Assembly (NCBI GenBank): GCA_022414725.1 | Contig: CM039465.1 | Coordinates: 43,302,560 to 43,366,559 of the forward strand | Source of the DNA: Microglena sp. YARC | Taxonomy: Eukaryota > Chlorophyta > Chlorophyceae > Chlamydomonadales > Chlamydomonadaceae | Reading direction: 5' to 3' | DNA: 64,000 nt | In this document: piece after piece, positions 44,190 to 56,649 of the stretch | How positions within the stretch are numbered: position 1 is the first letter of the stretch | Layout of the letters: each line of letters opens with the position of its first letter | Translations under genes and position numbers: made by a program | Notes under the pieces: model-generated | The model's database searches: none | Seen by the model: only the letters and a program-made list of their open reading frames with translations | What the model was told of the DNA's origin: nothing

Positions 44190-45510
44190 TCGCAGGTCCT
44201 CAGCTTGCAAGGTGCGATCGACGTAACGAAGGCAGTCTACTTCGGCCCCGATCCTAAGGAGCACATCCCCAGTGGTGGACGGAGGTACCGAACGCCGTTG
44301 TTTCCACCCGACTACATACAAGGATCAATAAAGCTATTCTCGATCTCACTGCACTTGTTTTACCGCAATCATCCAACCCTCTTCCACGATAAACAGAGCC
44401 CTACGGTGTCCGATAAATATAAAATATTTAGCACGGGTCGGAGCGACACGTTCATACCAAGGTCTTCCCTATACAGAAGGTCGCCACGTGGTTGGAACCG
44501 GTAACGTTCTCCATTATAAGCAGTCGGACGAGGCACGACGAAGCACCGGAGCAATACTTGACGGGTATTACGAAACAAATGCTCGACGGCTGCGACGGGG
44601 TCCACCCGTGCAGTCGAGATACATTTATTGGCGCATTGGGCGCCCCCTCTGATTCTTTTTTCATAGCTGATCCAAGGAGTGGCTCGACAGAAATTCTGAT
44701 CGGAACTCCATCAAGGGCGCTAAAGTAATAGCGCTCATACAAACGAGTAGCCCATTGATGCGCTCGAGTAGTCGCATGCCGACCGGCCCTATGTTAGGGA
44801 TGAAACACAGGCTGATGAGGTCGAACAACCTGCGGATGCCAATACAATTACACGACAGGTCCTTCTCCCCAGACTACACGACATTTCAGTCCAACGAGGC
44901 AGGGGGTCCCTGCAGACATATTCCCATCAGTCCCGCAAAGTACCAGACCTCACTGTCCGCGAGCGATATAATATTTCGCACGGGACTTATTGCTGACCTC
45001 CGACCAAAATATTTGCGGTCGGAAAATGGGTGCATTGTTCGATTCGATGGTCGACGTATTCCTCTATCTGCAGCTGGACATGTCCCGACATACGCAGCAG
45101 CAACGACGGGCAACAGAGCGGGGGCTACACGTACACAGGTCAACGAATCGATCCCAGAGATCGGCAGACACTAGGTACCCTTCTTCCGACATGCCCATTT
45201 ATGCTTCGCTGGCGTTACGATCTATAGACGAGACCGACAATACCGGATTCTCGTCCGACAAAAAGCCTAAAGTTGGACGCACGCCACGAGTAGCCCTTTG
45301 ATGCGCTCGAGTAGTCGCATTCTGGCCGGCCCCTTCGGGGAGCTAAACAGGCCGGGAAGGTAGAGAGGAACCCGTCGTACGCAGCAGATCGCAGACCTGC
45401 AAGCAAAGTAGATCGCCAGGGTCGCAGGTCCTTAGCTTGCAAGGTGCTGATCACGCTCTCAACGACGCGACCAAGGCAGTATACTTTGGCCCCGCACCTG
45501 AGGAGGGCAT
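44190..45510 (+). repeat. Rearranged gag segment with direct repeats
   Basis: GGTCGCAGGTCCT(C/T)AGCTTGCAAGGTG..ACGAAGGCAGTCTACTTCGG occurs at about 44190-44275 and 45420-45505, flanking about 1.2 kb of non-homologous DNA. That DNA itself has repeated phrases near 44410 and 44960. It encodes nothing recognisable. Confidence 0.55.
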
Positions 45511-46185
45511 CCCCAGTCCGGTTGAAACCCGTCGATTACAAAACTGGTGGTCGGAGGCATTGGATCCCAAAGTTCGCGGGAAAAAAAAAAAAAAAAATCG
45601 CTGCCAGACAGTTAACGAAGTGCATCCGTCGCAATCACGCACAACGACATACAAACACTTTCCCCGTGCTCACTACGCGAGCCAATTGGGTATACGAAGT
45701 CAACTCCGCGACAGCCCCGATATGCTTTTTAACGCCCGATCTGGCGCGAAACAATTGCTGACATTGGCGGATTCGGGCGCGACGGGTTGCCTTATGGACA
45801 GGCAAACGGCTGGTGGTCTCGGTTTGCACATCTACCCTTGGGAAAACGAATGCGACGGATTCACTTGCGCTAACGACGGGATTATCAAAATCCGCGGGAC
45901 GGCCACGCTCCCTATCCACATACAACGATATGTTGGCAAAGCGTTTGTCCATGTCGTCGACAAACTTCTTTGAGGATTAGATTTAATCCTCGAATCCGAC
46001 TGGATGTGCGACGAAAGGGCCGTCCTCGATTACGATGGCATGACCATGTCGCTCAAACGGTACGGCTGCTGTATAACCCCTATTAACAGGCAGCGGGACG
46101 AAACGGCTCATTCCTTCTTCACCATGGCGCTATCGGGCAAGTCAACTGATGACCGGTCATTACGGGTCGCAAAGCAGCAAAGCTT
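45437..46185 (+). pseudogene. Element 1 gag end and aspartic protease, broken
   Basis: TKAVYFGPAPEEGIPSPVET, then the retropepsin active site LTLADSGATGCLM at about 45760. A TGA at 45972-45974 ends the frame; the continuation GLDLILESDWMCDERAVLDY is in another frame. Element 2 keeps the uninterrupted version. Confidence 0.75.
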
Positions 46186-47553
46186 TTGAAGGCTGGCGCT
46201 AACCACGTCATGGTCAACGTCCGCGAATCGCGGGCGGAGTTACCGGCGTCAAATGTCACTGCCGATGAAAGAGCGAAATTGCTCACGAAATTATTGCCGT
46301 CCGACGGACCGTTACCTGGTCCGCCAGTGGCTAGCATGGATTTCGAAAATTGGATCCGCGACAACATCCTTGACCACAACGATAAAACGCTCATCTCGGC
46401 CAGCGATCTGCGCGCCCTCCTTTGGAAGTATCGCAAAGTCTTCAACAATTTGCCTATGGGGACTCCTAACCATCGAGTTATACCTCACGTCATCAAAACG
46501 CAAGACAATGCTTACGCGCCATATCGCAGGAATCGTCGCATGAGTCCAGCCAAGACCCTGCTATGTGAGGAATACGTCTCCGACCTTTTGCAGCAAGGAT
46601 TCATCGCCCCGAGCTCGTCCCCGTATGGTGCGCTGATTATGATCATAGCGAAACCAGGTGGAACGGGATACCGTGTTGTTTGCGATTGGCGAGCACTCAA
46701 CAAAATCACGATTAAAAATAGGTATCCCCTTCCCCGTATTGACGAGACCATTGATCGTCTAGGTGGAGCTACTTTGTTCAGTTCCCTAGACCTCACGTCT
46801 GGTTATTACCAAATACGAATTTCGGACGAGGACGCGCCGAAGACTGCGTTCACTACCCCGATGGGCCAGTATGAATTTAAAGTCCTTGGGATGGGTTTGG
46901 CGAACGCGCCGGCCACGTTCCAAGCGGTCATGAACCAAATATTCGCGCCCTACTTGCACATTTTTGTCGTGGTCTACTTAGACGATATCTTGGTTTACGG
47001 ACGCACTCCGGCGGAGCACTTGGCCAACTTGGCCACAGTTCTCCAGGTCCTCCAGGACAACGAATTCTACGCAAAACTCTCCAAATGTTCCTTCAACAAA
47101 ACAGAATTTAAATTCCTGGGTCATTACATTGGACGCGACGGAATTAAAGTTGATCCGAAAAAGGTTAGCACAGTCCGTGACTGGCCTACCCCGAAAACGG
47201 CAAAAGAGATCGGCTCATTCCTGGGTTTGTGCAATTATTTTCGCAAATTTATCCAAGGCTATTCGTCTCTCGCTGCCCCTCTTCAAACCTTGTCTAACAT
47301 CAAGGGTGATCTAGGCACCTTGTTCAAACAGGAACATCTCGTCTCATTCGAAGGCCTCAAAGAAGCTTTGCTATCCGCTCCAGTCCTCGCACTGCCGGAT
47401 TTCAGCAAACCTTTCGAAGTCATTACCGACGCATCTTTGCTTGGTACGGGCGCGGTGCTCTTACAAGATAAACACCCCATCGCCTTCGCCAGCAAGAAGT
47501 ATATCCCAGCGGAGCTGAATTATACAACGACGGAACAAGAAATGTCGCGTTGA
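46186..47553 (+). pseudogene. Element 1 reverse transcriptase and RNase H start
   Basis: Gypsy RT with GTGYRVVCDWRALNKITIKN, LFSSLDLTSGYYQI and the catalytic VVYLDDILVYG, then connection FLGLCNYFRKFIQGYSSLA and RNase H start FEVITDASLLGTGAVL. The frame ends at TTEQEMSR because of a 13-bp net deletion at 47545 relative to element 2 (EMLAIVHALTEWRC). The 5' part before 46186 is frameshifted from the protease. Confidence 0.85.
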
Positions 47554-49310
47554 CCGAGTGGCGATGCTGCCTCGAAGGTTCCCACATGACATTGGTCACT
47601 GACCACAATCCGCTCACATATTTTGACACCAAGACGGTCCTTTCACGACGCATGGGCCGATGGCAGGAAGACCTTGCGCCCTTTAGCTATACTTGGGAGT
47701 ATCACGCGGGTCGCAATAATATGGCAGACCCGGTCAGTCGCAACCCCAACCTCTCTGCCCCCGCCGACGTTGCGGTTGCGCACCAGCTGTTGGTCTTCTC
47801 TCTCTTGGTCAGCGAATGCAGGCCTCGATCGAAAAAGCAACGTCCTATTGCGGTCGGTCCCGCAGTCGTTGATATCCTACCCCGCCCACCGACGGTCCTC
47901 CCCGAACCTTCGATTCCGGTCAAGGAAACGCGACAACGCAGACGGCATATGCCCGCTGCGTCGACTCCCTCCTCTTCGTCCATCATGGATCGAATTTTGG
48001 CTGGATACAAAACGGACTCAAACTTCACGCCGGGCTGCAAGCGCCTCCGCGATAAGTTTTCCAGAAACGGTTACTGGTTCAAGGAGAACAAGTACGGGCG
48101 CGATTTTTTGTGTGTCCCCCTCGACGCGGCACTTCGCCTGGATATTATCCGCGAAGCTCACGACCCAGTTTACATGGGCCATTGCGGTCGCACCAAGACA
48201 TTGGAGCTGGTCACCCGCACTTTTACTTGGGCCAGAGTCACAGCAGATGTTACTGCCTTCGTCCAACAATGCCATAAGTGCAAAACGAACAAGCCCGGAA
48301 ACGCAAAGCCTAACGGTACCATGGTTCCCGTGGAAATTCCTGAGAAATTCTGGGAGTGCGTCTCCACGGACCTTATTACGGCGCTTCCGCCAACATCGTC
48401 TGGCCATGATGCCATCGCGGTGTTCGTCGACAAACTGTCAAAGAAGGTTCATGTCGAACCTTGTCATACTATGATAAACGCAGAGGAATTCGCTTCCCTA
48501 TACCTAAATCGTGTCATCCGATATCATGGTATCCCAAAGAAACTCCTCAGTGATCGCGATGCGCCATTCACAGGCCATTTCGGCGTGGCTCTCCATCGAT
48601 TGATGGGCACGCGACAAGCGTTTTCGACTGCGTTTCATCCTCAAACTGACGGTCAGACGGAACGCATGAACCGAGTCATCGAGGACATGATTTGCCACTA
48701 CGTGGGGCCGTACCACGACGATTGGGATAAGTCCTTGGCGCTTGTGGAATTTGCAATCAACAATTCCTACCAAGAGTCCATTCAAAACACCCCCTTTCGG
48801 GCGTACCTTGGTTACGACCCTACGACGCCGCTCAAGGCAGAGGTCGAATCGAAATGTCCGGCTGCCAACAATTGGTGGGCCGATCACATTGAACGACAAA
48901 ATCAATGCAAGGCATGCATGCAAGCCGCTCAGGATCGGCAGAAAGCCCATTACGATAAACAACGAACGGAGGTTTTCTTCAACCTTGGTGATAAAGTTCT
49001 CTTGTCCACCCGCAATATGAAGTTCAAGGCAACGGGTAAACCAAAATTTACGCCTCGTTTTGTTGGCCCCTATATGATTACGGAATGCATTGGTCCACGC
49101 GACAAGGTCAACGGAGTCGTCCGGCAAGTCACGGCGTGCCGCTTGGCTTTGCCCAAGATGATGCGCATCCACCCCGTGTTTCACGTGGGTTTGATCAAGC
49201 ATTGGCGCTCCGATGGCGTTGTCCATGTTGGACAACCGCTGAAGTTCGACTCCGACGGCGCTCCAATTGGAATATCCAATGCATCATGCGCGAAAAGTCG
49301 CGTGTCATAG
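47550..49310 (+). pseudogene. Element 1 RNase H end and integrase
   Basis: DHNPLTYFDTK, then integrase: HHCC zinc finger (HDPVYMGHCGRTK..CHKCKTNK), DDE core with STDLITALPP, LLSDRDAPFTG and ERMNRVIEDM, then GPY-like VGPYMITECIGPRDK. It ends early at 49310 because one base is missing near 49265 (CCAATTGG against CCAATTTGG in element 2). Confidence 0.85.
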
Positions 49311-49541
49311 GCACATCCAGCAAACGACGTCTCGAATACTTGGTCCGATGGCAAGACTTCATTATTGAGCAAGACACTTGGGAACTCGCCAAGGCGGTCA
49401 AGCAAAGTGCCCCTCACATCGTCCATGCATGGAAATGCCGTGTTACGCCCGTTATGTCCCGACGCACGTCGAAAAAACGGGCCCATCACCAACCCATCGC
49501 ACTCGACGCATACGACACGGCGGTCAGATTGCTTTATTCAT
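49269..49541 (+). pseudogene. Element 1 chromodomain, out of frame
   Basis: RRLEYLVRWQDFIIEQDTWE is a chromodomain core (YLVRW..DTWE), as in chromoviruses that target histone-marked chromatin. It lies in a frame shifted by one base from integrase. Confidence 0.8.
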
Positions 49542-49697
49542 AAAGCTTTCTTTCTCGGAGTACCCAAAAGGGATGTTAAATGGTTCTCTCCGAAACCAAC
49601 TTGAGTCATCAAGTATATTTTGAGCACGGCACATACGACTACGACTGTTATTCACATCCCCCTTTATAACGATCAGATGCGGGGTCCGCATCTCTTC

Positions 49698-49711
49698 TGG
49701 AGGGGGGGGAG
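49698..49711 (+). other. Polypurine tract of element 1
   Basis: GGAGGGGGGGAG immediately before the LTR; primes plus-strand synthesis. Confidence 0.8.
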
Positions 49712-50059
49712 TGTTACGGTACAGAACCCTTCACGGGTACTCTGGCCTTCCAGCAAGGCATACATGTACACCTTACCCGTAAGCCACGTGACGAACACAC
49801 ATGATACAGTACCATACCCATGTACTGCCGCATCTCTCACAACGCACACGTTGCGTACATAGACACGAGCTACTCGGAACGAACCCTTCTACTCCTACCA
49901 CGAAGACGTTCTTTCCAAGCTACTCGACATCCCATACCTAGCCAGGTAATACTCCACCTATTCTGCTAGTTCACTCATATCAACATACACGTAAACATAC
50001 ATCACGTAGCACGTTACACTAGATTAACCCCTCAAGCTGCTAGGCGCATCCTGAGCTGT
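49712..50059 (+). repeat. 3' LTR of element 1, terminally truncated
   Basis: TGTTACGGTACAG.. to ..CATCCTGAGCTG; the final TTACA is missing and the next bases are the chromodomain end of element 2. Confidence 0.85.
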
Positions 50060-51617
50060 CTCGACCACGTGAGGGGCACTTTTCTTGACCGCCTTGGCGA
50101 GTTCCCAAGTGTCTTGTTCAATACCGAAGTCTTGCCATCGGACCAAGTATTCGAGACGTCGTTTGCTGGATGTGCCTATGATACGCGACTTTTCACGCAT
50201 AATGCATTGGATGTTCCAAATTGGAGCGCCGTCGGAGTCGAACTTCAGCGGTTGTCCAACATGGACAACGCCATCAGAGCGCCAATGCTTGATCAAACCC
50301 ACGTGAAACACGGGGTGGATGCGCATCATCTTAGGCAAGGCTAAGCGGCACGCCGTGACCTGCTGGACGACTCCGGTCTGCTCGTCGCGCGGACCAATGC
50401 ATTCTGTAATCGTGTAGGGAACAACAAAACGAGGCGTACGTTTTGGTTTACCAGTTGCTTTGAACTTCATATTGCGGGTGGACAAGAGAACTTTATCACC
50501 AAGGTTGAAGAAAACCTCCGTTCGTCGTTTATCGTAATGGGCTTTCTGCCGATCTTGAGCGGCTTGCATGCATGCTTTGCATTGATCTTGGCGTTCAATG
50601 TAATCAGCCCACCAATTGTTGGCAGCCGGACATTTCGATTCGACTTTCGCTTTGAGAGGCGTCGTAGGGTCGTAACCAAGGTATGCCCAAAAGGGTGTGT
50701 TCTGAATGGACTCTTGGTAGGAATAGTTGATAGCGAACTCCACCAATGCCAAAGACTTATCCCAATCGTCATGGTATGGCCCCACGTAGTGGCGAATCAT
50801 GTCCTCGATGACGCGGTTCATGCGTTCTGTCTGACCGTCAGTCTGTGGATGGAACGCAGTCGAAAACGCTTGTCGCGTGCCCATTAGTCGATGGAGAGCA
50901 ACGCCGAAATGACCTGTGAATCGCGCGTCGCGATCACTGAGGAGCTTCCTCGGGATACCATGATATCGGATGACCCGATTGAGGTATAGGGAAGCGAATT
51001 CCTCCGCGTTAATCGTCGTGTGACAAGGTTCGACATAAACCATTTTGGACGGTTTGTCAAGGAACACAGCGATGGCGTCATGGCCCGACGATGTTGGTGG
51101 AAGCGCCGTAATAAGGTCTGTGGAGACGCACTCCCAGAATCTGTCAGGAATTTCCACGGGCACCATGGTACCGTTCGGCTTTGCGTTTCCTGGTTTGTTC
51201 GTTTTGCACTTATGGCACTGTTGGACGAAGGCAGTCACATCAGCCGTAACTTTGGCCCAAGTAAACGTGCGCGTGACTAGTTCCAACGTTTTGGTGCGAC
51301 CGCAATGGCCCATGTAAACCGGATCGTGAGCTTCGAGGATAATATCCAGGCGAAGAGCCGCGTCAAGAGGGACGCATAAAAATTCGCGGCCGTACTTGTT
51401 TTTCTTGAACCAGTACCCGTTTCTGGAAAATTTATCACGGAGGCGCTTGCAGCCTGGCGTGAAGTTTAAGTCCGTTTTGTAACCAGCCAAAAGTCGATCC
51501 ATGATGGAGAGAGAGGAGGGAGTCGACGCCAAGGGCATCGGGCGTCTGCGTCGTCGCGTTTCTTTGACCGGCACCGAAGGTGCGGGCATGACCGTAGGAG
51601 GGCGGGGTGGGACCTCA
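50060..51617 (-). pseudogene. Element 2 integrase and chromodomain
   Basis: An uninterrupted minus-strand frame from SVPVKETRRRRR through HHCC, DDE (STDLITALPP, LLSDRDARFTG, ERMNRVIEDM) and GPY-like parts to the in-frame chromodomain RRLEYLVRWQDFGIEQDTWE. The C-terminus is replaced by read-through into element 1 LTR sequence. The N-terminal part is separated from RNase H by the DNA transposon. Confidence 0.85.
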
Positions 51618-51641
51618 AATGGGCGTTCCTGCTTCCCGGCC
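51618..51641 (+). repeat. Left TIR of the DNA transposon
   Basis: Starts AATGGGCGTTCC, ends CTTCCCGGCC; perfect inverse of the right TIR. Confidence 0.9.
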
Positions 51642-52480
51642 GATTTTGTGGATGCTTCTGAATTTGTGGAATCTTATGATTCAAATCAAAAGACCGTTTA
51701 GGCAAATTTCTTGATTTGTGAGTTTTTGCTGGATTTCTTCGAATCTTCTTATATTTTTGAACATAAGATTGTTTTCTAGTTTTTCGACAAAGAGACAATT
51801 CCTTCACTATCTTAGAATCATCTTATGTTTTTAAACATAAGATTGTTTTCTAGTTTTTGGAGAAAGAGACAATTCCTTGACAATATTTGAATCTTGTTAC
51901 ATAACTCATAACTCATAACCTCCTAACAGTTAGTGAGTTACTCATAAATCGTAACTAGTAACCTTGCAATCTCTGAACTCATACATCATAACCTCATAAG
52001 TCATTACCTTGTAACTCATCATTCGTAACTCGTAACCTCGCAATCTCAGAACTCTTAACTCATTACCTCATGACTCATTACCTTGTAACTCATAACTCAT
52101 AACCTCGCAATCTCAAAACCGTAAATCATAACCTCAAAACTCATTACCTTATAAATCATATACTTCCAACCTCACTGCCTCACAGCCCCATTCACAGTGG
52201 TGGTGGAGGACACACATTTGGGTAGGTCCACATTGGTGCTGCATCACTCTACGAGACCTCCCCGCACTACACCACCACCACAAAACATTATCCTAGATAG
52301 CACCTGAACACATCACCCCACTCCCCAACCTCACAACGTCATAAACCCATTATTCACATGACCGCTTTACAACCTCATTCCCCTCGGCCATGCTCTTCAT
52401 CTGATGACTTTGGCCAACGTGTTGAAAGCTGGTTTGAAGTCTGGCCCAATCCGTGTAATGGGGACATGATGCACGTCCTT
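51642..52480. other. Left subterminal region
   Basis: Repeated AACATAAGATTGTTTTCTAG and GAATCTTATG words to about 51900. Degenerate ACTCATAACCTCGCAATCTC repeats follow (51900-52170), then unique sequence. Confidence 0.6.
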
Positions 52481-52520
52481 AGCGGCTTATAATAATGAAA
52501 GCCCTCCTGAAGGTACTCAC

Positions 52521-52709
52521 TTGCTCCATGTTTGTGTACATCACCACCTTGAACAACCCACCAAGCTTCCTGTTTTGGACCATCAAGGTTCGCAAAGTGT
52601 CAAAGGAATTGACGTTTGTCCAAGGCTTCTCACTGACGTCCCAAAGCTGTCCCGTATCATCATCCAAGCTCGGGTTGATGATGGCCAAGTCGACCAATTT
52701 GGGAGGCAC
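52521..52709 (-). CDS. Transposon gene, exon (63 codons)
   Basis: Unknown family. Minus strand: acceptor CATGCAG, VPPKLVDLAIINPSLDDDTG, QLWDVSEKPWTNVNSFDTLR, ..GGLFKVVMYTNMEQ, donor GTGAGT. Composition is clearly coding. It lies 64 bp from the exon on its right. Confidence 0.6.
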
Positions 52710-52773
52710 CTGCATGATTGGAGGAAATAAGAAAAATCAGTACGTTTATTGGTAGGAAGTCAACCAACCATAC

Positions 52774-52932
52774 CTCGAGAACCAGGCCTGTGCTGTCAAA
52801 CCTTCCACTTCCTCGGTGTTGAAAACGACGCCAGAGGGCTTTGTACCACTTTTGGAAACGGCAGCGTCCATGTAACCCTTCAACAACTGGTTGTTGATGG
52901 ATCTGAAGTGATGTTGTCCAAGCTTGTCGAAG
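52774..52932 (-). CDS. Transposon gene, exon (53 codons)
   Basis: Minus strand: acceptor CGCCTAG, FDKLGQHHFRSINNQLLKGY, MDAAVSKSGTKPSGVVFNTE, EVEGLTAQAWFS plus AG, donor GTATGG. The phase (2) does not match the next exon (0) as read, so either a junction is misplaced or the gene is damaged. Confidence 0.55.
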
Positions 52933-53859
52933 CTAGGCGAACAAGTAGGCATTAATCAATGGAGGAAAGCTGAAGGTGGCCGCTCCCCTTTGCTTGGGGG
53001 GACCTAGACAGTCCCATCAAATGGCCCTACGACAATACATGGTGCGGCTTACCCTTCGCATAGGGAAATCCTTTGGGCAAGTCTATTATCGTATGCGCCC
53101 AAGAAAATGGCGGTAAATAGGGTTGGCGGATAATCCCCAAAACGAATGAAATCATTTTACTCCATTAAAGTTGGCGGATTTTTAGAAACTGGGGGGCTCC
53201 ATTAATTGGCTCTAGTTACATGTTGGCGGAATCCTTTTTGAATTGTTTTCTTTCCATTAAAACCAAATTCATGTGTGAGTCACAAGGATTCACAGAGCAG
53301 ACCAGAGTTGGACGAAAATAAATGCTACAATCAAATTTAGAGTCCGGTGTGGCAGATTTATACCACCTAGGTTTACTCTACCAACAAGCAATAAGCCTCA
53401 AGGCCGATCGACAGTACGATTCAAACCAGATTCAGGTATGATTCAAAAGGAAAAACAGAGCAGACCAGAGTTTGATGAAAATAAATGTAACAATCGAATT
53501 CGGAGTCAGGTACTCAGGTGCGGTAGATTTTTGTACCACCTAGGTTTATAATGCCAGCAAACACCAAGCCTCAAGGCCGATCGAACATGCGATTCAAACC
53601 AGATTCATATGCAAGCCTAGTGGGAGTTGGTGGAAACAAAAGTAGAAAAGGTGTTTGATGGTCTGATGGTCGTTTGAATATAATTTGAACCTTGAGGGTA
53701 TTGAAGTGAACCCCGCACAATGTTGACGGACTGCCCTAGTTCTAGGGCTCCCCGTTTTGGCCCAGGCGCAAAGCCAACCAGAATTGGCTGGACCCATCCG
53801 TCAAATCATACACCATTTTCTTGGGCGCATACGGATATGCATACGTCTTGAACACTTAC

Positions 53860-54009
53860 CATAGTGTAGCGGGTCATCAACTCGGCCTTGAATTCGTCCT
53901 CCTGAATGTTGTGCATACCAACAAGCTTCTGAAGGACGACCATCACAAAGCCCGAACTCACTTCCTTCTTGAAATGCTCCAAGGACAACTTGTATGTAGC
54001 GGCAAGGGC
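53860..54009 (-). CDS. Transposon gene, exon (50 codons)
   Basis: Minus strand: acceptor CTGCTCAG, ALAATYKLSLEHFKKEVSSG, FVMVVLQKLVGMHNIQEDEF, KAELMTRYTM, donor GTAAGT (consensus). Family unknown. Confidence 0.6.
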
Positions 54010-54149
54010 CTGAGCAGCAGGCATGGAAGAGGTTTGTGTTTATTTTTGATCATGCTCGAATATACATTATTATAAGTTGCACGCAAATGGTCAAAGTATC
54101 ATCCCCTTCGTCAACTAGAGAATTATGCAAATTCCCCCACCACCACACC

Positions 54150-55970
54150 CATCCACTTAGTGCCGGCAAAGTCCTCCTGAACGCGTGGGTAAGCATCCCC
54201 CCCTTCCCTGCCACCACACCCCACCCACTTAGTGCATACAAAGTCCTCCCGTACGCGTGGGGGAGCATCCCCCCCCCCCATCACCACCACCAAAACCACA
54301 CCCACCCACTTAGTGCATGCAAAGTCCTCCGTACGCGTGGGGGAGCATCCCCCCCCTCCCCCCCCCCTTCCCCTCCCCCCCCTAACTCCCTCTTCCCCTT
54401 TCCCACCCCTCAGTGATTGAAATCCTCCCGTACACATGGGGGAGCATCCCCCTCCCCTCCCCACCCCCTCAATGTGAAATCCCTATGTACGCGTGGGGAG
54501 GCATCCCCCCCCCACTCCCCCGCCACCACAACCACCACTTAGTGCATGCAAAGTCTCCCGTACGCGTGGGGGAGCAGCCCCCCCTCCCCTCCCCCACCCC
54601 ACCCCTCAGTGCTTCGAAATCCCTCTTGTACGCATGGGGGAGCATCCCCCCGCCCCCCCCCCCCCTCCCCCGCCACACACCACCCACTTAGTGAATGCAA
54701 AGTCCTCCCGTACGCGTGGGGGAGCAGCTCCCCCCTCCCCCTCCCCACCCCCTCAGTGCTTCGAAATCCCTTTCGTACGCGTGGGGGAGCAGCCCCCCCC
54801 CCCCCCCCCTTCCCCCCTCCCCCGCCACCACACCCACCCACTTGGTGCATGCAAATCCCTCCCGTACGCGTGGGGGAGCATCCCCCCCCCCCTCCCCCGC
54901 CACCACACCCACCCACTTCGTGCATGCAAAGTCCTCCCGTACGCGTGGGGGAGCAGCTCCCCCTCCCCTCCCCACCCCCTCAGTGCTTCGAAATCCCTCC
55001 CGTACGCGTGGGGGAGCATCCCCCCCCCCCCCCCCCCCCCTCCCCCCTCCCCCACCCCCTCAGTGCTTCGAAATCCTCCCGTACGCGTGGGGGAGCATCC
55101 CCCCCCCCCCCCCCCCTCCCCGCCACCACACCCACCCACTTGGTGCATGCAAATCCCTCCCGTACGCGTGGGGGAGCATCCCCCCCCCTCCCCCGCCACC
55201 GACACCCACCCACTTCGTGCATGCAAAGTCCTCCCGTACGCGTGGGGGAGCAGCTCCCCCCTCCCCCTCCCCCACCCCCTCAGTGCTTCGAAATCCCTCC
55301 CGTACGCGTGGGGGAGCATCCCCCCCCCCCCCCCCCTCTCCCCGCCACCACACCCACCCACTTGGTGCATGCAAATCCCTCCCGTACGCGTGGGGGAGCA
55401 TCCCCCCCCCCTCCCCCGCCACCACACCCACCCACTTCGTGCATGCAAAGTCCTCCCGTACGCGTGGGGGAGCAGCTCCCCTCCCCCTCCCCCACCCCCG
55501 CAGTGCAATCGAAATCCCTCCCGTACGCGTGGGGGAGCATCCCCCCCCCCCCCCCCCCCCACCCCCCCCGCCACCACACCCACCCACTTAGTGCATGCAA
55601 AGTCCTCCTGTACGCGTGGGGGAGCAGCTCCCCCCACCCCCGCAGTGCATCTAAATCCTCCCGTACGCGTGGGGGAGCATCCCCCCCCCCCTCCCCCGCC
55701 ACTGCACTCACCCACTTAGCGCATGCAAAGTCCTCCCGTACGCGTGAGGGAGCAGCCCCCCCCTCCCCCTCCGCCTCCCCCTCAGTGCTTCGAAATTCCT
55801 CCCGTACGCGTGGGGGCGCAACCCCCCCCCCCCCCCCCCCCCCCCCCATTCAAATCCCCATATGTGCATGCAAAGGCCTCCCATTCGCGTGGGGGAGCAA
55901 CCCTTCCCATCAATAACCCACACGTAAGCAGGCGTTTATTAGGCATCGTACTCCTGTACGCGTGGGGTAG
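54150..55970. repeat. Compound minisatellite, CCGTACGCGTGGGGGAGCA units
   Basis: About 25 units of 60 to 80 bp: TCCTCCCGTACGCGTGGGGG then AGCATCCCC, a C tract, then either CACCCACTTAGTGCATGCAA or CCCCTCAGTGCTTCGAAAT. Two unit types alternate, giving a higher-order structure. The G-rich strand is the sense strand of the transposon gene. It lies in an intron upstream of the 53860-54009 exon. Confidence 0.85.
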
Positions 55971-56294
55971 CGTAATATTGTACGAAATAACTGTTAGTAA
56001 GACTATCACTACGAAAATATAATAATCTGTTACACTGCATACAATCGTCTAATGCAACAAAGGATCGAGTTGGATGCATCTTGGTTTACGCATTGCCTTA
56101 AACAATCGCGAATTGCATGTCGTCAATCTGCGAATTGCGAATCTGCATGGGCAACCCACACCACGGCACGAGGGCGTATGAACCGAAATTGGCAACGTTG
56201 TCAACCTCGCACCCATACCCCCAGCGCGACAATTGAAGTGTCCGTATGACATACAGCAGTGAAAGGAGCATACATTCAAACTGACTGCACTTAC

Positions 56295-56540
56295 ATGGCC
56301 TCGAGAGGTTTCGGCTGGGTTGCTTCATCCCCGTCCTGAAGTAGCTGATTGGCAGCCTCCGCTTTCTTGCCTACTCTCCCCTTACTCACAGAACCTAACG
56401 GCATGTCGCATTTGTGGAAGTAGGGCATGGTCAAGGAGAACAAAGAAGAATGGTCGCGGACAGAGCAGTGATATTCAAACGCGCGGTACGTGTTTAGCGC
56501 AATGATGTTGAAACCTGCAGTACATGTCATGCGCAATGAT
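56295..56540 (-). CDS. Transposon gene, probable exon
   Basis: Minus-strand frame with SLFSLTMPYFHKCDMPLGSV, SKGRVGKKAEAANQLLQDGD, EATQPKPLEA, ending at a consensus GTAAGT donor. The upstream border is uncertain (right end approximate). Confidence 0.45.
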
Positions 56541-56649
56541 ATTCAAACGCTCGGTACATGTTTGTTTCAAAAGTTTGACCTGTCGCAGTCAATACAGTAT
56601 GATCAAACATTCACTTACTGCCTCCTTTTGTTTCTTACCGCTCATCCTC

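Larger units (their letters stand above)
41138..50059 (+). mobile_element. Ty3/gypsy chromodomain element 1
   Basis: Order LTR, primer site, gag with zinc knuckle, protease, RT, RNase H, integrase, chromodomain, polypurine tract, LTR; about 8.9 kb. The two LTRs differ by about nine substitutions and one 4-bp indel by eye. The right LTR lacks its last five bases or so and no target duplication is visible, so one end was altered after insertion. Gag is rearranged and several frames are broken, so the copy looks inactive. Confidence 0.85.

Noticed and set aside
54493..55916. Pro-rich frames of 298-456 codons
   Set aside because: Minisatellite read-through in several frames of the same DNA; no splice or start support.
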